Positions 1-10,310 of a DNA stretch of 60,915 nt are shown piece by piece (positions within the stretch are counted from its first letter, which is position 1; each line of letters opens with the position of its first letter). Below the pieces are notes generated by a model. It was not told the origin of the DNA. It made no database searches and worked only from the letters and a program-made list of their open reading frames with translations. The position numbers were made by a program, and so were the translations under genes. Source of the DNA: Candidatus Blautia stercoravium (GTDB lineage: Bacteria; Bacillota; Clostridia; Lachnospirales; Lachnospiraceae); contig DXFK01000198.1 in the NCBI GenBank assembly GCA_019114495.1, positions 1-60,915 on the forward strand, in the 5' to 3' direction.

Positions 1-289
1 TCACCTCAATTTTAATTTATTGTTTTATCATACCACTTTTTAATAGTCCGAGAATAGAGTATTTTTTCTTGAGTTTTTGCAGATTTATCCACAACCATCC
101 AATTTTACAAAAAAATCCAATAAAATTTCAAATTCTATTCCGAAACCGGAAAGAAAATTTATTGCAGATATGAATTACGGTATGCTCGCTTCTGCAAGCC
201 GTCTGCTTACTGACATTGTTGTTCCCTTTTTTCAGTTCGTTCTGTGACAAAATCACCAAAGCGGGAAAAGTTGTGTGGTGCAGCAACTC

Positions 290-1192
290 TTATAAGATAG
301 GCATGGATTTAGGCGTTTTCATGCTGCGGAAGGCGGAAGGAGTGCAGCCCCGGTAATGCTTAAACTGCCGAATAAAGTAGCTGATATTTTCAAATCCGGT
401 GTTTAAGGCAATTTCCGTAACCGACAGGCTGCTTTTTAAAAGCAGGGCAGCCGCCTGGTTGATACGGTACTCATTCAAATAGGAAAAAGGCGTTTTGCCC
501 ACCTTTTCTTTAAAAAATTTGCAGAAATAATTTTTGTTCATATGTAAGAGAAGTGAAAGCTGTTCTAAAGTGATTTTTTCCATGTAATGGTTTTCAATGT
601 AATAAAAAACAGGCTTCAAGGAATAGCGGACAAAATCTTCCTGCTGGTAGGCAGCAGGGGACTTTGCCAGAAAAGCCCCATAAGAAAACAGCGTTTCCAG
701 TATTTGAAGCAGGGCAATTTTTACAGATAAAGGCCCGGAATGAGAGTCCGTGTCCCAGGAAGCAAGGGCGGCCTTCCGTATATATTGTCCGAGAGCAGCT
801 GTGCAGGAGGCAGGAAGTTTGTCACCCAGAGGAAACTGCAGCTTGCCGGAAAGAACGGGGGATAAAAATTCATTTTGACAGATGTCGTATCTGGCAAAGC
901 TTAAAAATTCCAGAGGAAACAAAAGCGCATAGTGGTGAGAAATCCGGCTGTTACCAAAGATACCGTGTACGGTGCCGGGATTGATAAAGTATACATGGCC
1001 TGCCTTTAGCGTATGGGTGTCGGTTTCTGTGTGAAGGAGCAGACTTCCCTCTGTCACATAGAGAAATTCCACTTCGTCATGCCAGTGATAGGGTGCAAAA
1101 TACTGCCCGCAGGTGTCCTTTTGGGAAAAAGCCTGGAAGGGAAAATAGGGGGTGCCGTGGCGTTCCTCTTCCAGAAAGTTAATTTTATTCAT
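290..1192 (-). CDS. AraC family transcriptional regulator (cupin + HTH)
   Basis: ORF with an N-terminal cupin-like segment (HWHDEVEFLYVTEGS) and a C-terminal AraC HTH (ITLEQLSLLLHMNKNYFCKFFKEKVGKTPFSYLNEYRI...GFENISYFIRQFKHYRGCTPSAFR). Confidence 0.93.
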   Translation of the reverse strand: MNKINFLEEERHGTPYFPFQAFSQKDTCGQYFAPYHWHDEVEFLYVTEGSLLLHTETDTHTLKAGHVYFINPGTVHGIFGNSRISHHYALLFPLEFLSFARYDICQNEFLSPVLSGKLQFPLGDKLPASCTAALGQYIRKAALASWDTDSHSGPLSVKIALLQILETLFSYGAFLAKSPAAYQQEDFVRYSLKPVFYYIENHYMEKITLEQLSLLLHMNKNYFCKFFKEKVGKTPFSYLNEYRINQAAALLLKSSLSVTEIALNTGFENISYFIRQFKHYRGCTPSAFRSMKTPKSMPIL

Positions 1193-1347
1193 AATAGGTT
1201 CTGATTCTCCTTGAAAATCCCATATAATTTACAACAAAAAGTGAATATAGTACAAATATAGAATAACATATTGCAAGAAGAAGTAAAAGGCTTTTCGTAT
1301 ACTATAGATATTAAAATAAGAAAACGCAGAGGAAAGAGGAAATAAAT

Positions 1348-3012
1348 ATGGAGAAAGCATGGTGGAAAAAAAGCGTCATTTATCAGATTTATCCCAGAAG
1401 TTTTGCAGACAGCAACGGGGACGGAATCGGAGATATCAACGGAATTACAGCACATCTGGATTATTTAAAAGACCTAGGAGTAGATGTTGTCTGGCTTTCT
1501 CCGGTATACCAGTCTCCAAATGATGATAATGGATACGATATTTCCGATTATCGGGCAATTATGCAGGAATTCGGAACCATGGAAGACTTTGACCGTATGC
1601 TGGAGGAAATGCATAAAAGAGGGTTAAAACTGGTGATGGATTTGGTGGTAAACCACACTTCTGATGAGCACCGCTGGTTTGTGGAAAGCCGCAAGTCTAA
1701 GGACAATCCTTACCGTGATTACTATATCTGGAAAGACCCGAAAGACGGCAAAGAACCCAACAACTGGGGAGCCTGCTTCGGCGGTTCTGCCTGGGAATAT
1801 GACAAGGAAACGGATATGTACTATCTGCACTGTTTTTCCAAAAAGCAGCCGGATTTAAACTGGGAAAATGAGAAGGTGCGCAAGGAAGTTTTTGACATGA
1901 TGACCTGGTGGTGCGAAAAAGGAGTGGATGGCTTCCGTATGGATGTTATCAGTATGATTTCCAAAGACCCTGCATACCCGGACGGTATTGTACATAATGG
2001 CCTGTACGGAGATAACAGTCCCTATGTGTGCAATGGCCCTCTTGTCCATGAATACCTGCAGGAAATGAATCAAAAGGTATTGTCTAAATTTGATTTGATT
2101 ACGGTGGGTGAGGCAGCAGGTGTAACCGTGGAAGAAGCCAAAAAATATGCCAACCTGGACGGGAGCGAACTGAACATGGTTTTCCAGTTTGAGCATGTAG
2201 ACGCACCAACCGCTGAGCACGGAAAATGGACAGACAAAAGATTTGAACTGAAAAGACTGAGAAGTATTTTAAATAAATGGCAGACCCAGCTGGAAGGAAA
2301 AGCATGGAACAGCCTGTATTGGGACAACCATGACCAGCCAAGGGCCGTATCCCGTTTTGGAAACGACGGCCCCATGTACAGAGAGCTTTCCGCCAAGATG
2401 TTGGCAACCTGTCTGCATATGATGAAGGGAACACCTTATATTTACCAGGGTGAGGAAATCGGTATGACCAATGCCTACTTTGACAAGATGGAAGATTACC
2501 GAGATATTGAAAGTATTAATACCTATAAAGAATTTACAGAAAACGGTCTGATGAATCCGGAAGAAATGATGAGTGCATTAAAAGCAGTCAGTCGTGACAA
2601 TGCCAGAACTCCAATGCAATGGAATACCAACGCTCATGCAGGTTTTACCACAGGGGAGCCATGGATTAAGGTAAATCCAAACTATCTGCAGATTAATGCA
2701 GAAGCAGCTGTGGAGGACAAAAACAGCATTTATTACTATTATCAGAAGCTGATAAAACTGCGTAAGAATTATGAGATTATTATTGACGGTATTTTTGAAG
2801 GCCTTCTGGAAGAGGATGAAAATATTTATGCTTATGCCAGAAATCTGGGCAGCCAGCGTCTGGTTGTGGCATGTAACTTCAGCGGAGAGGAAGTTTTCTG
2901 TAATTTGTTTGACAGAGCAGAGGAAGGGAAAGAACTGATTTCCAATTATGAGTATCATAAGGACGGTATGTTAAAACCTTATGAAGCCAGAGTTATTCTT
3001 TTTGAAAAATAG
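1348..3012 (+). CDS. GH13 alpha-glucosidase / oligo-1,6-glucosidase
   Basis: WWKKSVIYQIYPRSFADSNGDGIGDINGI, GFRMDVI and YWDNHDQPRAVSRFG motifs of GH13. Confidence 0.95.
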   Translation: MEKAWWKKSVIYQIYPRSFADSNGDGIGDINGITAHLDYLKDLGVDVVWLSPVYQSPNDDNGYDISDYRAIMQEFGTMEDFDRMLEEMHKRGLKLVMDLVVNHTSDEHRWFVESRKSKDNPYRDYYIWKDPKDGKEPNNWGACFGGSAWEYDKETDMYYLHCFSKKQPDLNWENEKVRKEVFDMMTWWCEKGVDGFRMDVISMISKDPAYPDGIVHNGLYGDNSPYVCNGPLVHEYLQEMNQKVLSKFDLITVGEAAGVTVEEAKKYANLDGSELNMVFQFEHVDAPTAEHGKWTDKRFELKRLRSILNKWQTQLEGKAWNSLYWDNHDQPRAVSRFGNDGPMYRELSAKMLATCLHMMKGTPYIYQGEEIGMTNAYFDKMEDYRDIESINTYKEFTENGLMNPEEMMSALKAVSRDNARTPMQWNTNAHAGFTTGEPWIKVNPNYLQINAEAAVEDKNSIYYYYQKLIKLRKNYEIIIDGIFEGLLEEDENIYAYARNLGSQRLVVACNFSGEEVFCNLFDRAEEGKELISNYEYHKDGMLKPYEARVILFEK

Positions 3013-3039
3013 AACCATCCAACACGAACATGCAGAAAA

Positions 3040-3084
3040 AACTGCTGCCCAACGGGAAAAAACCATCCGGGCAGCAGTTTTTTC
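3040..3084 (+). terminator. Rho-independent terminator after the GH13 gene
   Basis: CTGCTGCCC...GGGCAGCAG stem followed by TTTTTT. Confidence 0.85.
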
Positions 3085-3220
3085 CCGTTTTTACTACAGA
3101 AATATTGTGAATTTCCAGCTGATTTTGCTAAAAATTAACAAAAAAATACGAAATTTTATATTGGTATTGGTGAAAGTGTGGTATAATTGAGACATCGAAT
3201 ACATACTAGGGGGAATTAAA

Positions 3221-4429
3221 ATGGCAAAAGAAATGATTGCAATGCTGCTGGCAGGCGGTCAGGGTTCACGTTTGTATGCACTGACAAAGAAGCTGGCAAA
3301 ACCGGCAGTTCCTTTTGGTGGAAAATACAGAATTATTGATTTTCCGCTGTCCAACTGTATTAACTCAGGGATTGATACCGTAGGAATTCTGACACAGTAC
3401 CAGCCTCTGGTGCTTAACGAATATATTGGAAACGGCCAGCCGTGGGATTTGGACCGGCTCCATGGGGGTGTTCATGTACTGCCGCCGTATCAGCAGGCTT
3501 CCCGTTCAGACTGGTATAAGGGAACCGCAAATGCGATTTACCAGAATTTATCTTTTATTGAGAGATACGATCCGCAGTACGTCATTATTTTATCCGGAGA
3601 CCAGATTTGCAAACAGGATTACAGCGACTTCCTCAGATTCCATAAAGAAAAAGGGGCTGAGTTCAGCGTGGCTGTTATGCAGGTACCGTGGGAAGATGCC
3701 TCCCGTTTCGGCTTAATGGTTGCAGATGAAGACGATCGAATCACAGAATTCCAGGAAAAACCAAAGAATCCCAAGTCCAATCTGGCTTCTATGGGAATTT
3801 ATATCTTTAACTGGGACATTCTGAGAAAATATCTGGAAGAAGACGAGACAGATCCGGAATCCGAAAATGACTTTGGAAACAACATTATTCCAAATCTTCT
3901 AAGAGATAAAAGAAAAATGTATGCCTACCATTTTGATGGTTATTGGAAAGATGTGGGAACCATTTCGTCTCTATGGGAAGCCAATATGGAGGTACTGGAC
4001 CCGGAACACAGCGGTATCAATTTATTTGAAGACAACTGGAAAATATACAGCCGCAACAGCGGTATGACCGGACACCGTATCAGCGCAGAGGCTGTAGTGG
4101 AAAATTCCATGATTACAGACGGCTGCCGTATCAAAGGTCATGTAAAACACTCCGTTCTGTTTGCAGGTGTGCGTGTGGAAGAGGGCGCCGTGGTAGAAGA
4201 CGCAGTGGTTATGGGAGGCACGGTGATCCAAGCCGGAGCAGTTGTAAAACACTGTATTGTTGCAGAAAATGCAGTGATAGGGGAAAATGCAGTGGTAGGA
4301 GCCATGCCTTCAGAAAAAGAGAAGGGTGTTGCTACCGTAGGTCCCGGCATCCACATTGGAAACAATGCCAAAATCGGGCCATGTGCCATGGTCGAACATG
4401 ACGTAAAGGACGGTGAAGAACAATGGTAA
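3221..4429 (+). CDS. glgC: glucose-1-phosphate adenylyltransferase
   Basis: [44 protein letters not shown] signature. Confidence 0.97.
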   Translation: MAKEMIAMLLAGGQGSRLYALTKKLAKPAVPFGGKYRIIDFPLSNCINSGIDTVGILTQYQPLVLNEYIGNGQPWDLDRLHGGVHVLPPYQQASRSDWYKGTANAIYQNLSFIERYDPQYVIILSGDQICKQDYSDFLRFHKEKGAEFSVAVMQVPWEDASRFGLMVADEDDRITEFQEKPKNPKSNLASMGIYIFNWDILRKYLEEDETDPESENDFGNNIIPNLLRDKRKMYAYHFDGYWKDVGTISSLWEANMEVLDPEHSGINLFEDNWKIYSRNSGMTGHRISAEAVVENSMITDGCRIKGHVKHSVLFAGVRVEEGAVVEDAVVMGGTVIQAGAVVKHCIVAENAVIGENAVVGAMPSEKEKGVATVGPGIHIGNNAKIGPCAMVEHDVKDGEEQW

Positions 4430-5568
4430 ATTCAAATGCAGATGCTTTGGGGATTATTTTCCCAAACAGTTATGATACACTGGTTCCCGAACTGGTAGGG
4501 AAAAGACTGATGGCGTCCATTCCTTTTGCAGGACGTTATCGGATGGTAGACTTTATTTTGTCAAGTATGGTAAACAGCGGTATCGGCAATATTTCCATTG
4601 CGGTCCGTCAGAATTATCTTTCCCTCATGGATCATCTGGGTTCGGGAAGAGAATGGGATTTGACTAGGAAGAACGGTGGTCTGAACATTGTTCCGCCTTT
4701 TGCAGAAAACGGTGTGAAGCTGTATACAGGACGTGTGGAGGCTATGGCCAATCTTCTGGATTATCTCAGAGGACAGAAAGAAAAATATGTAGTCATGTCA
4801 GATGCCAATATTGCAGTGAACTTTGACTTTAAAGCCTTGATGGACGAGCACGCAGACAATCATGCAGATATCACTATGGTTTACGCAGAGGAAGAAATTC
4901 CCCAGGGATTTTTAAAACCCCGTACAGCCACAGACGGTATGTATTACACCCTGAATGTAGACGCAGACGGAAGAGTAAGAAAAATCCATATTAATTCCAA
5001 AGAGCCCGGGGTACAGAAACTGGCTATGAATATCTATATTATGGAAAGAGAATTTCTGGTAGAGCTTTTTGAAATTGCTTTTGCCAGAGGCTACTCTTAC
5101 TTTGAGCGGGATATTCTGGCCCAGCAATTGGATAAAATACATGTGCAGGCCTATGAATTCTGCGGCTATAAAGCGCGTATCTGCGATATGCAGAGTTATT
5201 TTCGGGAAAATATGAAGCTGCTGGATGAGGAAAACCTGGACGGCCTTTTTGCAGGAGACCCGATTTACACCAAGATTCGTGACGACAATCCAACCCGTTA
5301 CATCAATGGATCAAAGGCCAGAAATATGATGGCGGCTGACGGCTGTGTGATTGAAGGGGAAGTAGAAAACAGCATCCTCTTTAGAGGAGTCAGAATCGGA
5401 AAAGGCGCTGTGGTGAAAAACTGTGTGCTCATGCAGGATACGGTTGTAGAAGAGAATGTGAAAGTAGAGTATGTCATTTCCGATAAGAATGTGAAAATTA
5501 CTGCAGGGAAAGAAGTGCGGGGGGCAGAGACTTTCCCGGTTTATATTGCCAAGCATCAGGTAGTCTGA
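4423..5568 (+). CDS. glgD: glucose-1-phosphate adenylyltransferase subunit GlgD
   Basis: Degenerate GlgC paralogue ([30 protein letters not shown]) overlapping the glgC end. Confidence 0.95.
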   Translation: MVNSNADALGIIFPNSYDTLVPELVGKRLMASIPFAGRYRMVDFILSSMVNSGIGNISIAVRQNYLSLMDHLGSGREWDLTRKNGGLNIVPPFAENGVKLYTGRVEAMANLLDYLRGQKEKYVVMSDANIAVNFDFKALMDEHADNHADITMVYAEEEIPQGFLKPRTATDGMYYTLNVDADGRVRKIHINSKEPGVQKLAMNIYIMEREFLVELFEIAFARGYSYFERDILAQQLDKIHVQAYEFCGYKARICDMQSYFRENMKLLDEENLDGLFAGDPIYTKIRDDNPTRYINGSKARNMMAADGCVIEGEVENSILFRGVRIGKGAVVKNCVLMQDTVVEENVKVEYVISDKNVKITAGKEVRGAETFPVYIAKHQVV

Positions 5569-5577
5569 AAATAAAAA

Positions 5578-5612
5578 GGGGCGCTCTGGATTTTTCCAAA
5601 GCGCCCTTGCTT
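5578..5612 (+). terminator. Rho-independent terminator after glgD
   Basis: GGGCGCTCTGG-N-CCAAAGCGCCC stem followed by a T-rich tract. Confidence 0.8.
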
Positions 5613-5737
5613 TATGACATTACAGTATACACAGAAAAACACGGATTTTACCAAGATTTAACATGGCCAATAGGCGATTTCGTGTACAATAGAAAAGAGC
5701 AGAAAGCAGAAAAAAATTTTTTTATATAGATAAAAAG

Positions 5738-5752
5738 TGTAGAATTTCTACA
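5738..5752. promoter_or_regulatory. Candidate RpiR operator, copy 1
   Basis: TGTAGAA-T-TTCTACA, perfect 7-bp inverted repeat immediately upstream of the rpiR ribosome-binding site; identical 15-mer recurs at 6653. Confidence 0.7.
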
Positions 5753-5765
5753 GGGAGGAAAAAGC

Positions 5766-6635
5766 ATGTATCAAAAAGAATCCATGAGTTTTTTGATAGA
5801 AGCAAATTATGCGTCCATGCGGGCGTCAGAGAAGAAGACTGCAGATTATATATTGGAAAATCCAGAGGCGGCAGCGGGAATGGGATTGTCCTGTCTGGCC
5901 CAAAAGGCAGGGGTCAGTCAGCCTACAGTAGTGCGGTTTGCAAAGGCATTGGGTTTTAAAGGGTATAAGGAGTTTCAGCACTGTCTGCTGGCACAAAGCC
6001 CCGCAGGCAGAGGGAGTACGATCCCTCATGCCATGTACGGATATGAGGTGGCAAGGAAAGAGGAAAGGAGAAATATCCCGGCCGGAATTACAGCTGCCGT
6101 GATTGCCATGTTGGAGGAAAATCTGAAATCTCTGTCCACAGACGCTTATGAAAAAGCAGTGGACAGTCTGCTTCAGGCAGAAAAAATCGAGGTGTACGGT
6201 GTGGAAAACTCTCATACCGCGTGCAGTGATTTGTGTACTAAGCTGACATATCTGGGCTTGAACTGCAGGTATTTTACAGATACCTATCTGCAGCGTATCA
6301 GCGCAGAAAATTTAAAGCCTACAGACGCAGCGGTGGGGATTTCCTACAGCGGCAGCTCCAGAGATACCGTAGATACCTTAAAAGCAGCAAAAAAGCAGGG
6401 GGCCGTTACTATTGCATTGACCAATTTCCAGGACTCTCCTTTAAGCAAATATGCAGACTATGTGCTTTGCTCCAGTCAGAAGCAGTTTTTTTACGGAGAC
6501 GCTATTTTTTCCAGAACCACACAGCTGGCTGTGGTAGATATGCTGTATATGGGAATTCTGGTCAGTGATTATACAAGATTTGCAGGACTTTTGGATAAAA
6601 ACAGTAAGAAGATAAGCGACCGGGCATACAGATAA
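5766..6635 (+). CDS. MurR/RpiR family transcriptional regulator (HTH + SIS domain)
   Basis: MGLSCLAQKAGVSQPTVVRFAKALGFKGYKEFQ HTH; GISYSGSSRDTVDTLKAAKKQGAVTIALTN SIS domain. Confidence 0.95.
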   Translation: MYQKESMSFLIEANYASMRASEKKTADYILENPEAAAGMGLSCLAQKAGVSQPTVVRFAKALGFKGYKEFQHCLLAQSPAGRGSTIPHAMYGYEVARKEERRNIPAGITAAVIAMLEENLKSLSTDAYEKAVDSLLQAEKIEVYGVENSHTACSDLCTKLTYLGLNCRYFTDTYLQRISAENLKPTDAAVGISYSGSSRDTVDTLKAAKKQGAVTIALTNFQDSPLSKYADYVLCSSQKQFFYGDAIFSRTTQLAVVDMLYMGILVSDYTRFAGLLDKNSKKISDRAYR

Positions 6636-6640
6636 ATAAG

Positions 6641-6686
6641 ACGGAAAAATTTTGTAGAATTTCTACAGGATTTTTCCGTTTTTTCT
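6641..6686 (+). terminator. Terminator-like hairpin after rpiR containing the second operator palindrome
   Basis: ACGGAAAAAT...ATTTTTCCGT stem followed by TTTTT; loop is TTTGTAGAATTTCTACAGG. Confidence 0.65.
6653..6667. promoter_or_regulatory. Candidate RpiR operator, copy 2
   Basis: TGTAGAATTTCTACA, identical to 5738..5752. Confidence 0.65.
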
Positions 6687-6813
6687 GCCCTGATTTTATC
6701 TTTTCTTTACAAAATTTTGATTTTTTCTTGATAGTTTCCGCCGGAACAATCTGTTTATAATGGCGGTGAATTTTGAAACAGAGCGCAGACAGCCGCGGAA
6801 AGGAAAAAGAAGT

Positions 6814-7593
6814 ATGTTAGAATTAGTGAATATTAAGAAATCTTATGATGGTGTGACGATTTTAAAGGATATGAATCTGAGGATTGAAAAAGGAGAGATT
6901 GTTTCCATTCTGGGACCTTCCGGTTGTGGAAAAACCACTCTTTTAAATATGATTCTGGGAATTACAGACCCGGACAGCGGCAAGCTGATGTTTCACGGAG
7001 AAGATATTACCAGGGTACCTATGGAAAAAAGAGGCTTCAATATTGTATTTCAGGACTATGCCCTGTTTCCAAACCTGAACGTATACAGCAACATTACTTA
7101 TGGACTGCGGAACAAGCCCGATATTTCCACCAGACAGGAGGTGGAAGAACTCATTGACCTGCTGGGTTTAAGAGAACATCTGACAAAGAAAATCGAGCAG
7201 CTTTCCGGAGGTCAGAAGCAGAGAGTGGCGCTGGCCAGAACCATGGTTATGAAACCGAAAATCCTCCTTTTAGATGAGCCTTTAAGTGCACTGGACGGCG
7301 TGATTAAAGAATCTATTAAAGAGCGGATAAAAAAAATTGCAAGAGAATATCAGCTTACTACCATTATTGTTACCCACGACCCGGAGGAGGCACTGACGCT
7401 TTCCGATAAAGTATTGATTCTAAACAAAGGGGGAATTGCACAGTTTGGAACACCCGACGAGATCGTACACAATCCACAGGGAGATTTCATTCGTCAGTTT
7501 ATCCTTAATCAGTTGGAAATTAAGAGAAATAACATTTACAGCCTGTTTGGATACCGGGAATTCGTTCAAAACAAAGCCATTGCAGCATGTTAG
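6814..7593 (+). CDS. ABC transporter ATP-binding protein, probable 2-aminoethylphosphonate importer
   Basis: GPSGCGKTTLLNM Walker A, QLSGGQKQRVALART signature, LLLDEPLSALD Walker B; next to phnW/phnX. Start moved from 6760 because TATAAT overlaps that ATG and 6814 has an AAGGAAAAAGAAGT RBS. Confidence 0.88.
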   Translation: MLELVNIKKSYDGVTILKDMNLRIEKGEIVSILGPSGCGKTTLLNMILGITDPDSGKLMFHGEDITRVPMEKRGFNIVFQDYALFPNLNVYSNITYGLRNKPDISTRQEVEELIDLLGLREHLTKKIEQLSGGQKQRVALARTMVMKPKILLLDEPLSALDGVIKESIKERIKKIAREYQLTTIIVTHDPEEALTLSDKVLILNKGGIAQFGTPDEIVHNPQGDFIRQFILNQLEIKRNNIYSLFGYREFVQNKAIAAC

Positions 7594-7611
7594 GTCAGGG
7601 GAAAGACAGAG

Positions 7612-10272
7612 ATGAAGAAAACAAAAGACCGAGAGATTAAACTGATATTTGCAGCGGTAATACTGCTTTTCGGGGCCTTTCTGGTGCTTCCTGTTTTCCG
7701 GCTTCTGGGAAAATCTTTTCTGGGAGATTCCGGAGTTACCACTGCCTTTTACAGAGAAGTATTTGGCTCGAAGGGATTTCTGACAGCCCTGGGGAACAGT
7801 TTTCTGGTGGCCTCTCTGGCGGCTCTTTGCACCACGGCCATTGCCTTTTTGTTGGCATATACCATCCACTATACCAATGTGCCGGAAAGACTGAAAAGGT
7901 TTCTCCGTGCAGCAGCCTTACTTCCTATGCTGCTGCCCACCATTACTTATGGTTTTGCTATTTTGTATTCCTTTGGAAAAGAAGGGCTTTTGACAAAAAT
8001 TTTCGGAAAACAGCTGTTCCACATTTATGGTATGAAGGGTTTACTTCTGGGGTATGTGATTTACACCCTGCCCGTGTCCTTTATGCTGCTGTATAATGCC
8101 ATGTCCTATATTGATAAGAAATATATGGTAGTTTCCAGAGTTATGGGGGATAATGCCCTGTCTACGTTCTGGATCACCATTATCCGGCCTCTGCTGGGAA
8201 CGTTGGCTGCCTCTTTTGTACAGTCCTTTTTCTTAAGCTTTACAGATTTTGGTATTCCTGCGGCTGTAGGCGGAGAATTTGAGGTGCTGGCGGGCGTGCT
8301 TTATGACCGGATGCTGGGAAGTGTACCCAATTTTCATAACGGTGCAGTGGTTGCAGTGGTAATGCTCATTCCCTCTGTTGCCAGCATTGCCCTTCTTCAT
8401 TACCTGGAGAAATATAATGTGCGCTACAACAAGATTTCCAATATTGAAATCCGGAAAAACAGAGGCAGAGATATGGTTTGTGCAGGCCTGAGCAGTCTTA
8501 TCTGTCTGGGGGTTTTGATGATTTTCCTCGTTATCTTTGTAGTGCCTTTTGTAAAGCAGTGGCCTTATGAATTAGGATTTACTCTGGAAAATGTAACAAA
8601 TGTGTTTGGAGATTCTGAACTTTTGAACGTGTATCTGAATTCTCTTTACACCGCCTTTTTTACCGCAGTGTTTGGAACACTGACTGCATATGGAAGTGCC
8701 CTGGTGACAGCCAGAAGCAAGGTGTCCAAGAGGCTGAAAAATGTCATTGAGGGAATTGCGCTGGTGACGAATACCATTCCGGGAATGGTGCTTGGTCTTG
8801 CCTTTCTCTTTGCCTTTTCGGGAACCGGACTGCAGAGCACTTTTGTTATTCTGGTACTGTGTAATGTGATTCACTTTTTTTCAACGCCGTATCTTATGAT
8901 GAAGGAATCCCTGGCAAAGATGAATGCCTCTTGGGAAACCACTGCCATGCTTATGGGAGACAACTGGATGAAAACCATTGTGCGGATTGTGACACCCAAT
9001 GCTCTTTCCACCATTATTGAGGTGTTCAGCTATTATTTTATCAATGCAATGGTAACTATCAGTGCAGTGATTTTCCTGGCAGGGGCCAGAACCATGGTGA
9101 TTACCACGAAAATCAAGCAGCTGCAGTATTATAACAAATACAATGAAATTTTCGTACTGTCCATATTGCTGCTGGCTACAAATCTGGTGTGCAAGATTAT
9201 ATTCCAATATCTGGCCAGACGGGAGCGGAAGACGGATAAAGCAGGGACATACGAAAAAAATACATCTTTTGTGCAAAAAAGGAGTGTCCGCATTGCCAGA
9301 AGAGTAGCGGCGGCAGGACTGGCCCTGGTGCTGGTACTTTCCGGAGTATCATTGGTAAGCGGGGGCAGAAACAGCAACCTGGTGGTGATTTATTCCAATG
9401 CAGATGATGAGGCCATTACGGCTATGAAAGACACTCTGGACGAAAACGGGTATCAGGGAAAATACATTCTGCAGTCTTTTGGTACTTCCGAACTGGGAGG
9501 AAAACTGCTGGCAGAAGGAGAAAATCTGGAAGCAGATATGATTACCATGAGTACCTTTTATATTGACAGCGCCCAGGAACAGCACCATATGTTTGCTGAC
9601 CTGGATTTCGGGAAACAGACAGTATCGGACATTTCTGCCTGGTGTCAGCCCATTACCGCCCAGGAGGGCGCTATTCTTATCAATACCCGGGTGCTGCAGG
9701 AGGCAGGCCTGCCCATGCCAAAATCTTTGAAAGATTTAGCAGACCCTGTATACCGGGATATGATTTCTGTAACCGACTTATCCTCCTCTTCCACGGCTTG
9801 GCTTATGGTACAGGCTCTGGTAGATGCCTATGGAGAAGACGGCGCCGAAGAAGTGCTGACAAAAATTTACGAAAATGCAGGCCCACACATAGAAGATTCC
9901 GGTTCCGGTCCCCTTAAGAAAGTCCGGGCAGGAGAAGTGGCGGTGGGATTTGGTCTGCGTCATCAGGCTGTGGCAGATAAGGAAGAAGGGCTGCCAGTGG
10001 ACTATGTAGACCCTGAGGAGGGAAACTTTTCTCTCACAGAATCTGTGGCTGTTCTGGACAGAGAAACACCGAGAAAGAAGCTGGCTATGGAAATGGCACA
10101 GTGCATTATCGAAAAGGGCAGAACCCAACTGCAGAAAACCTATCCCCTTGCCGTATATGAGGGAGAAGTTCAGGACGCGGCAAATGAGTCGGCCTACCCC
10201 AAAGTATTTCCGGAGTCATTGACCGTGGAACTGCTGGAACAGCATCAGAAATTATCAGAAAGATGCAAATAA
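7612..10272 (+). CDS. ABC transporter permease (two membrane modules) fused to a C-terminal extracellular solute-binding domain, probable 2-aminoethylphosphonate transporter
   Basis: Single 886-aa ORF: FbpB/PhnV-like permease segments to about residue 545, a further TM (RVAAAGLALVLVLSGVSLVSGG), then a binding-protein-like domain (NLVVIYSNADDEAITAMKDTLDENGYQGKYILQSFGTSELGGKLLAEGENLEADMI). Confidence 0.88.
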   Translation: MKKTKDREIKLIFAAVILLFGAFLVLPVFRLLGKSFLGDSGVTTAFYREVFGSKGFLTALGNSFLVASLAALCTTAIAFLLAYTIHYTNVPERLKRFLRAAALLPMLLPTITYGFAILYSFGKEGLLTKIFGKQLFHIYGMKGLLLGYVIYTLPVSFMLLYNAMSYIDKKYMVVSRVMGDNALSTFWITIIRPLLGTLAASFVQSFFLSFTDFGIPAAVGGEFEVLAGVLYDRMLGSVPNFHNGAVVAVVMLIPSVASIALLHYLEKYNVRYNKISNIEIRKNRGRDMVCAGLSSLICLGVLMIFLVIFVVPFVKQWPYELGFTLENVTNVFGDSELLNVYLNSLYTAFFTAVFGTLTAYGSALVTARSKVSKRLKNVIEGIALVTNTIPGMVLGLAFLFAFSGTGLQSTFVILVLCNVIHFFSTPYLMMKESLAKMNASWETTAMLMGDNWMKTIVRIVTPNALSTIIEVFSYYFINAMVTISAVIFLAGARTMVITTKIKQLQYYNKYNEIFVLSILLLATNLVCKIIFQYLARRERKTDKAGTYEKNTSFVQKRSVRIARRVAAAGLALVLVLSGVSLVSGGRNSNLVVIYSNADDEAITAMKDTLDENGYQGKYILQSFGTSELGGKLLAEGENLEADMITMSTFYIDSAQEQHHMFADLDFGKQTVSDISAWCQPITAQEGAILINTRVLQEAGLPMPKSLKDLADPVYRDMISVTDLSSSSTAWLMVQALVDAYGEDGAEEVLTKIYENAGPHIEDSGSGPLKKVRAGEVAVGFGLRHQAVADKEEGLPVDYVDPEEGNFSLTESVAVLDRETPRKKLAMEMAQCIIEKGRTQLQKTYPLAVYEGEVQDAANESAYPKVFPESLTVELLEQHQKLSERCK

Positions 10273-10310
10273 AAAAAGTATATTGAAAGAGATAAAGGAG
10301 AAGAAGAATC

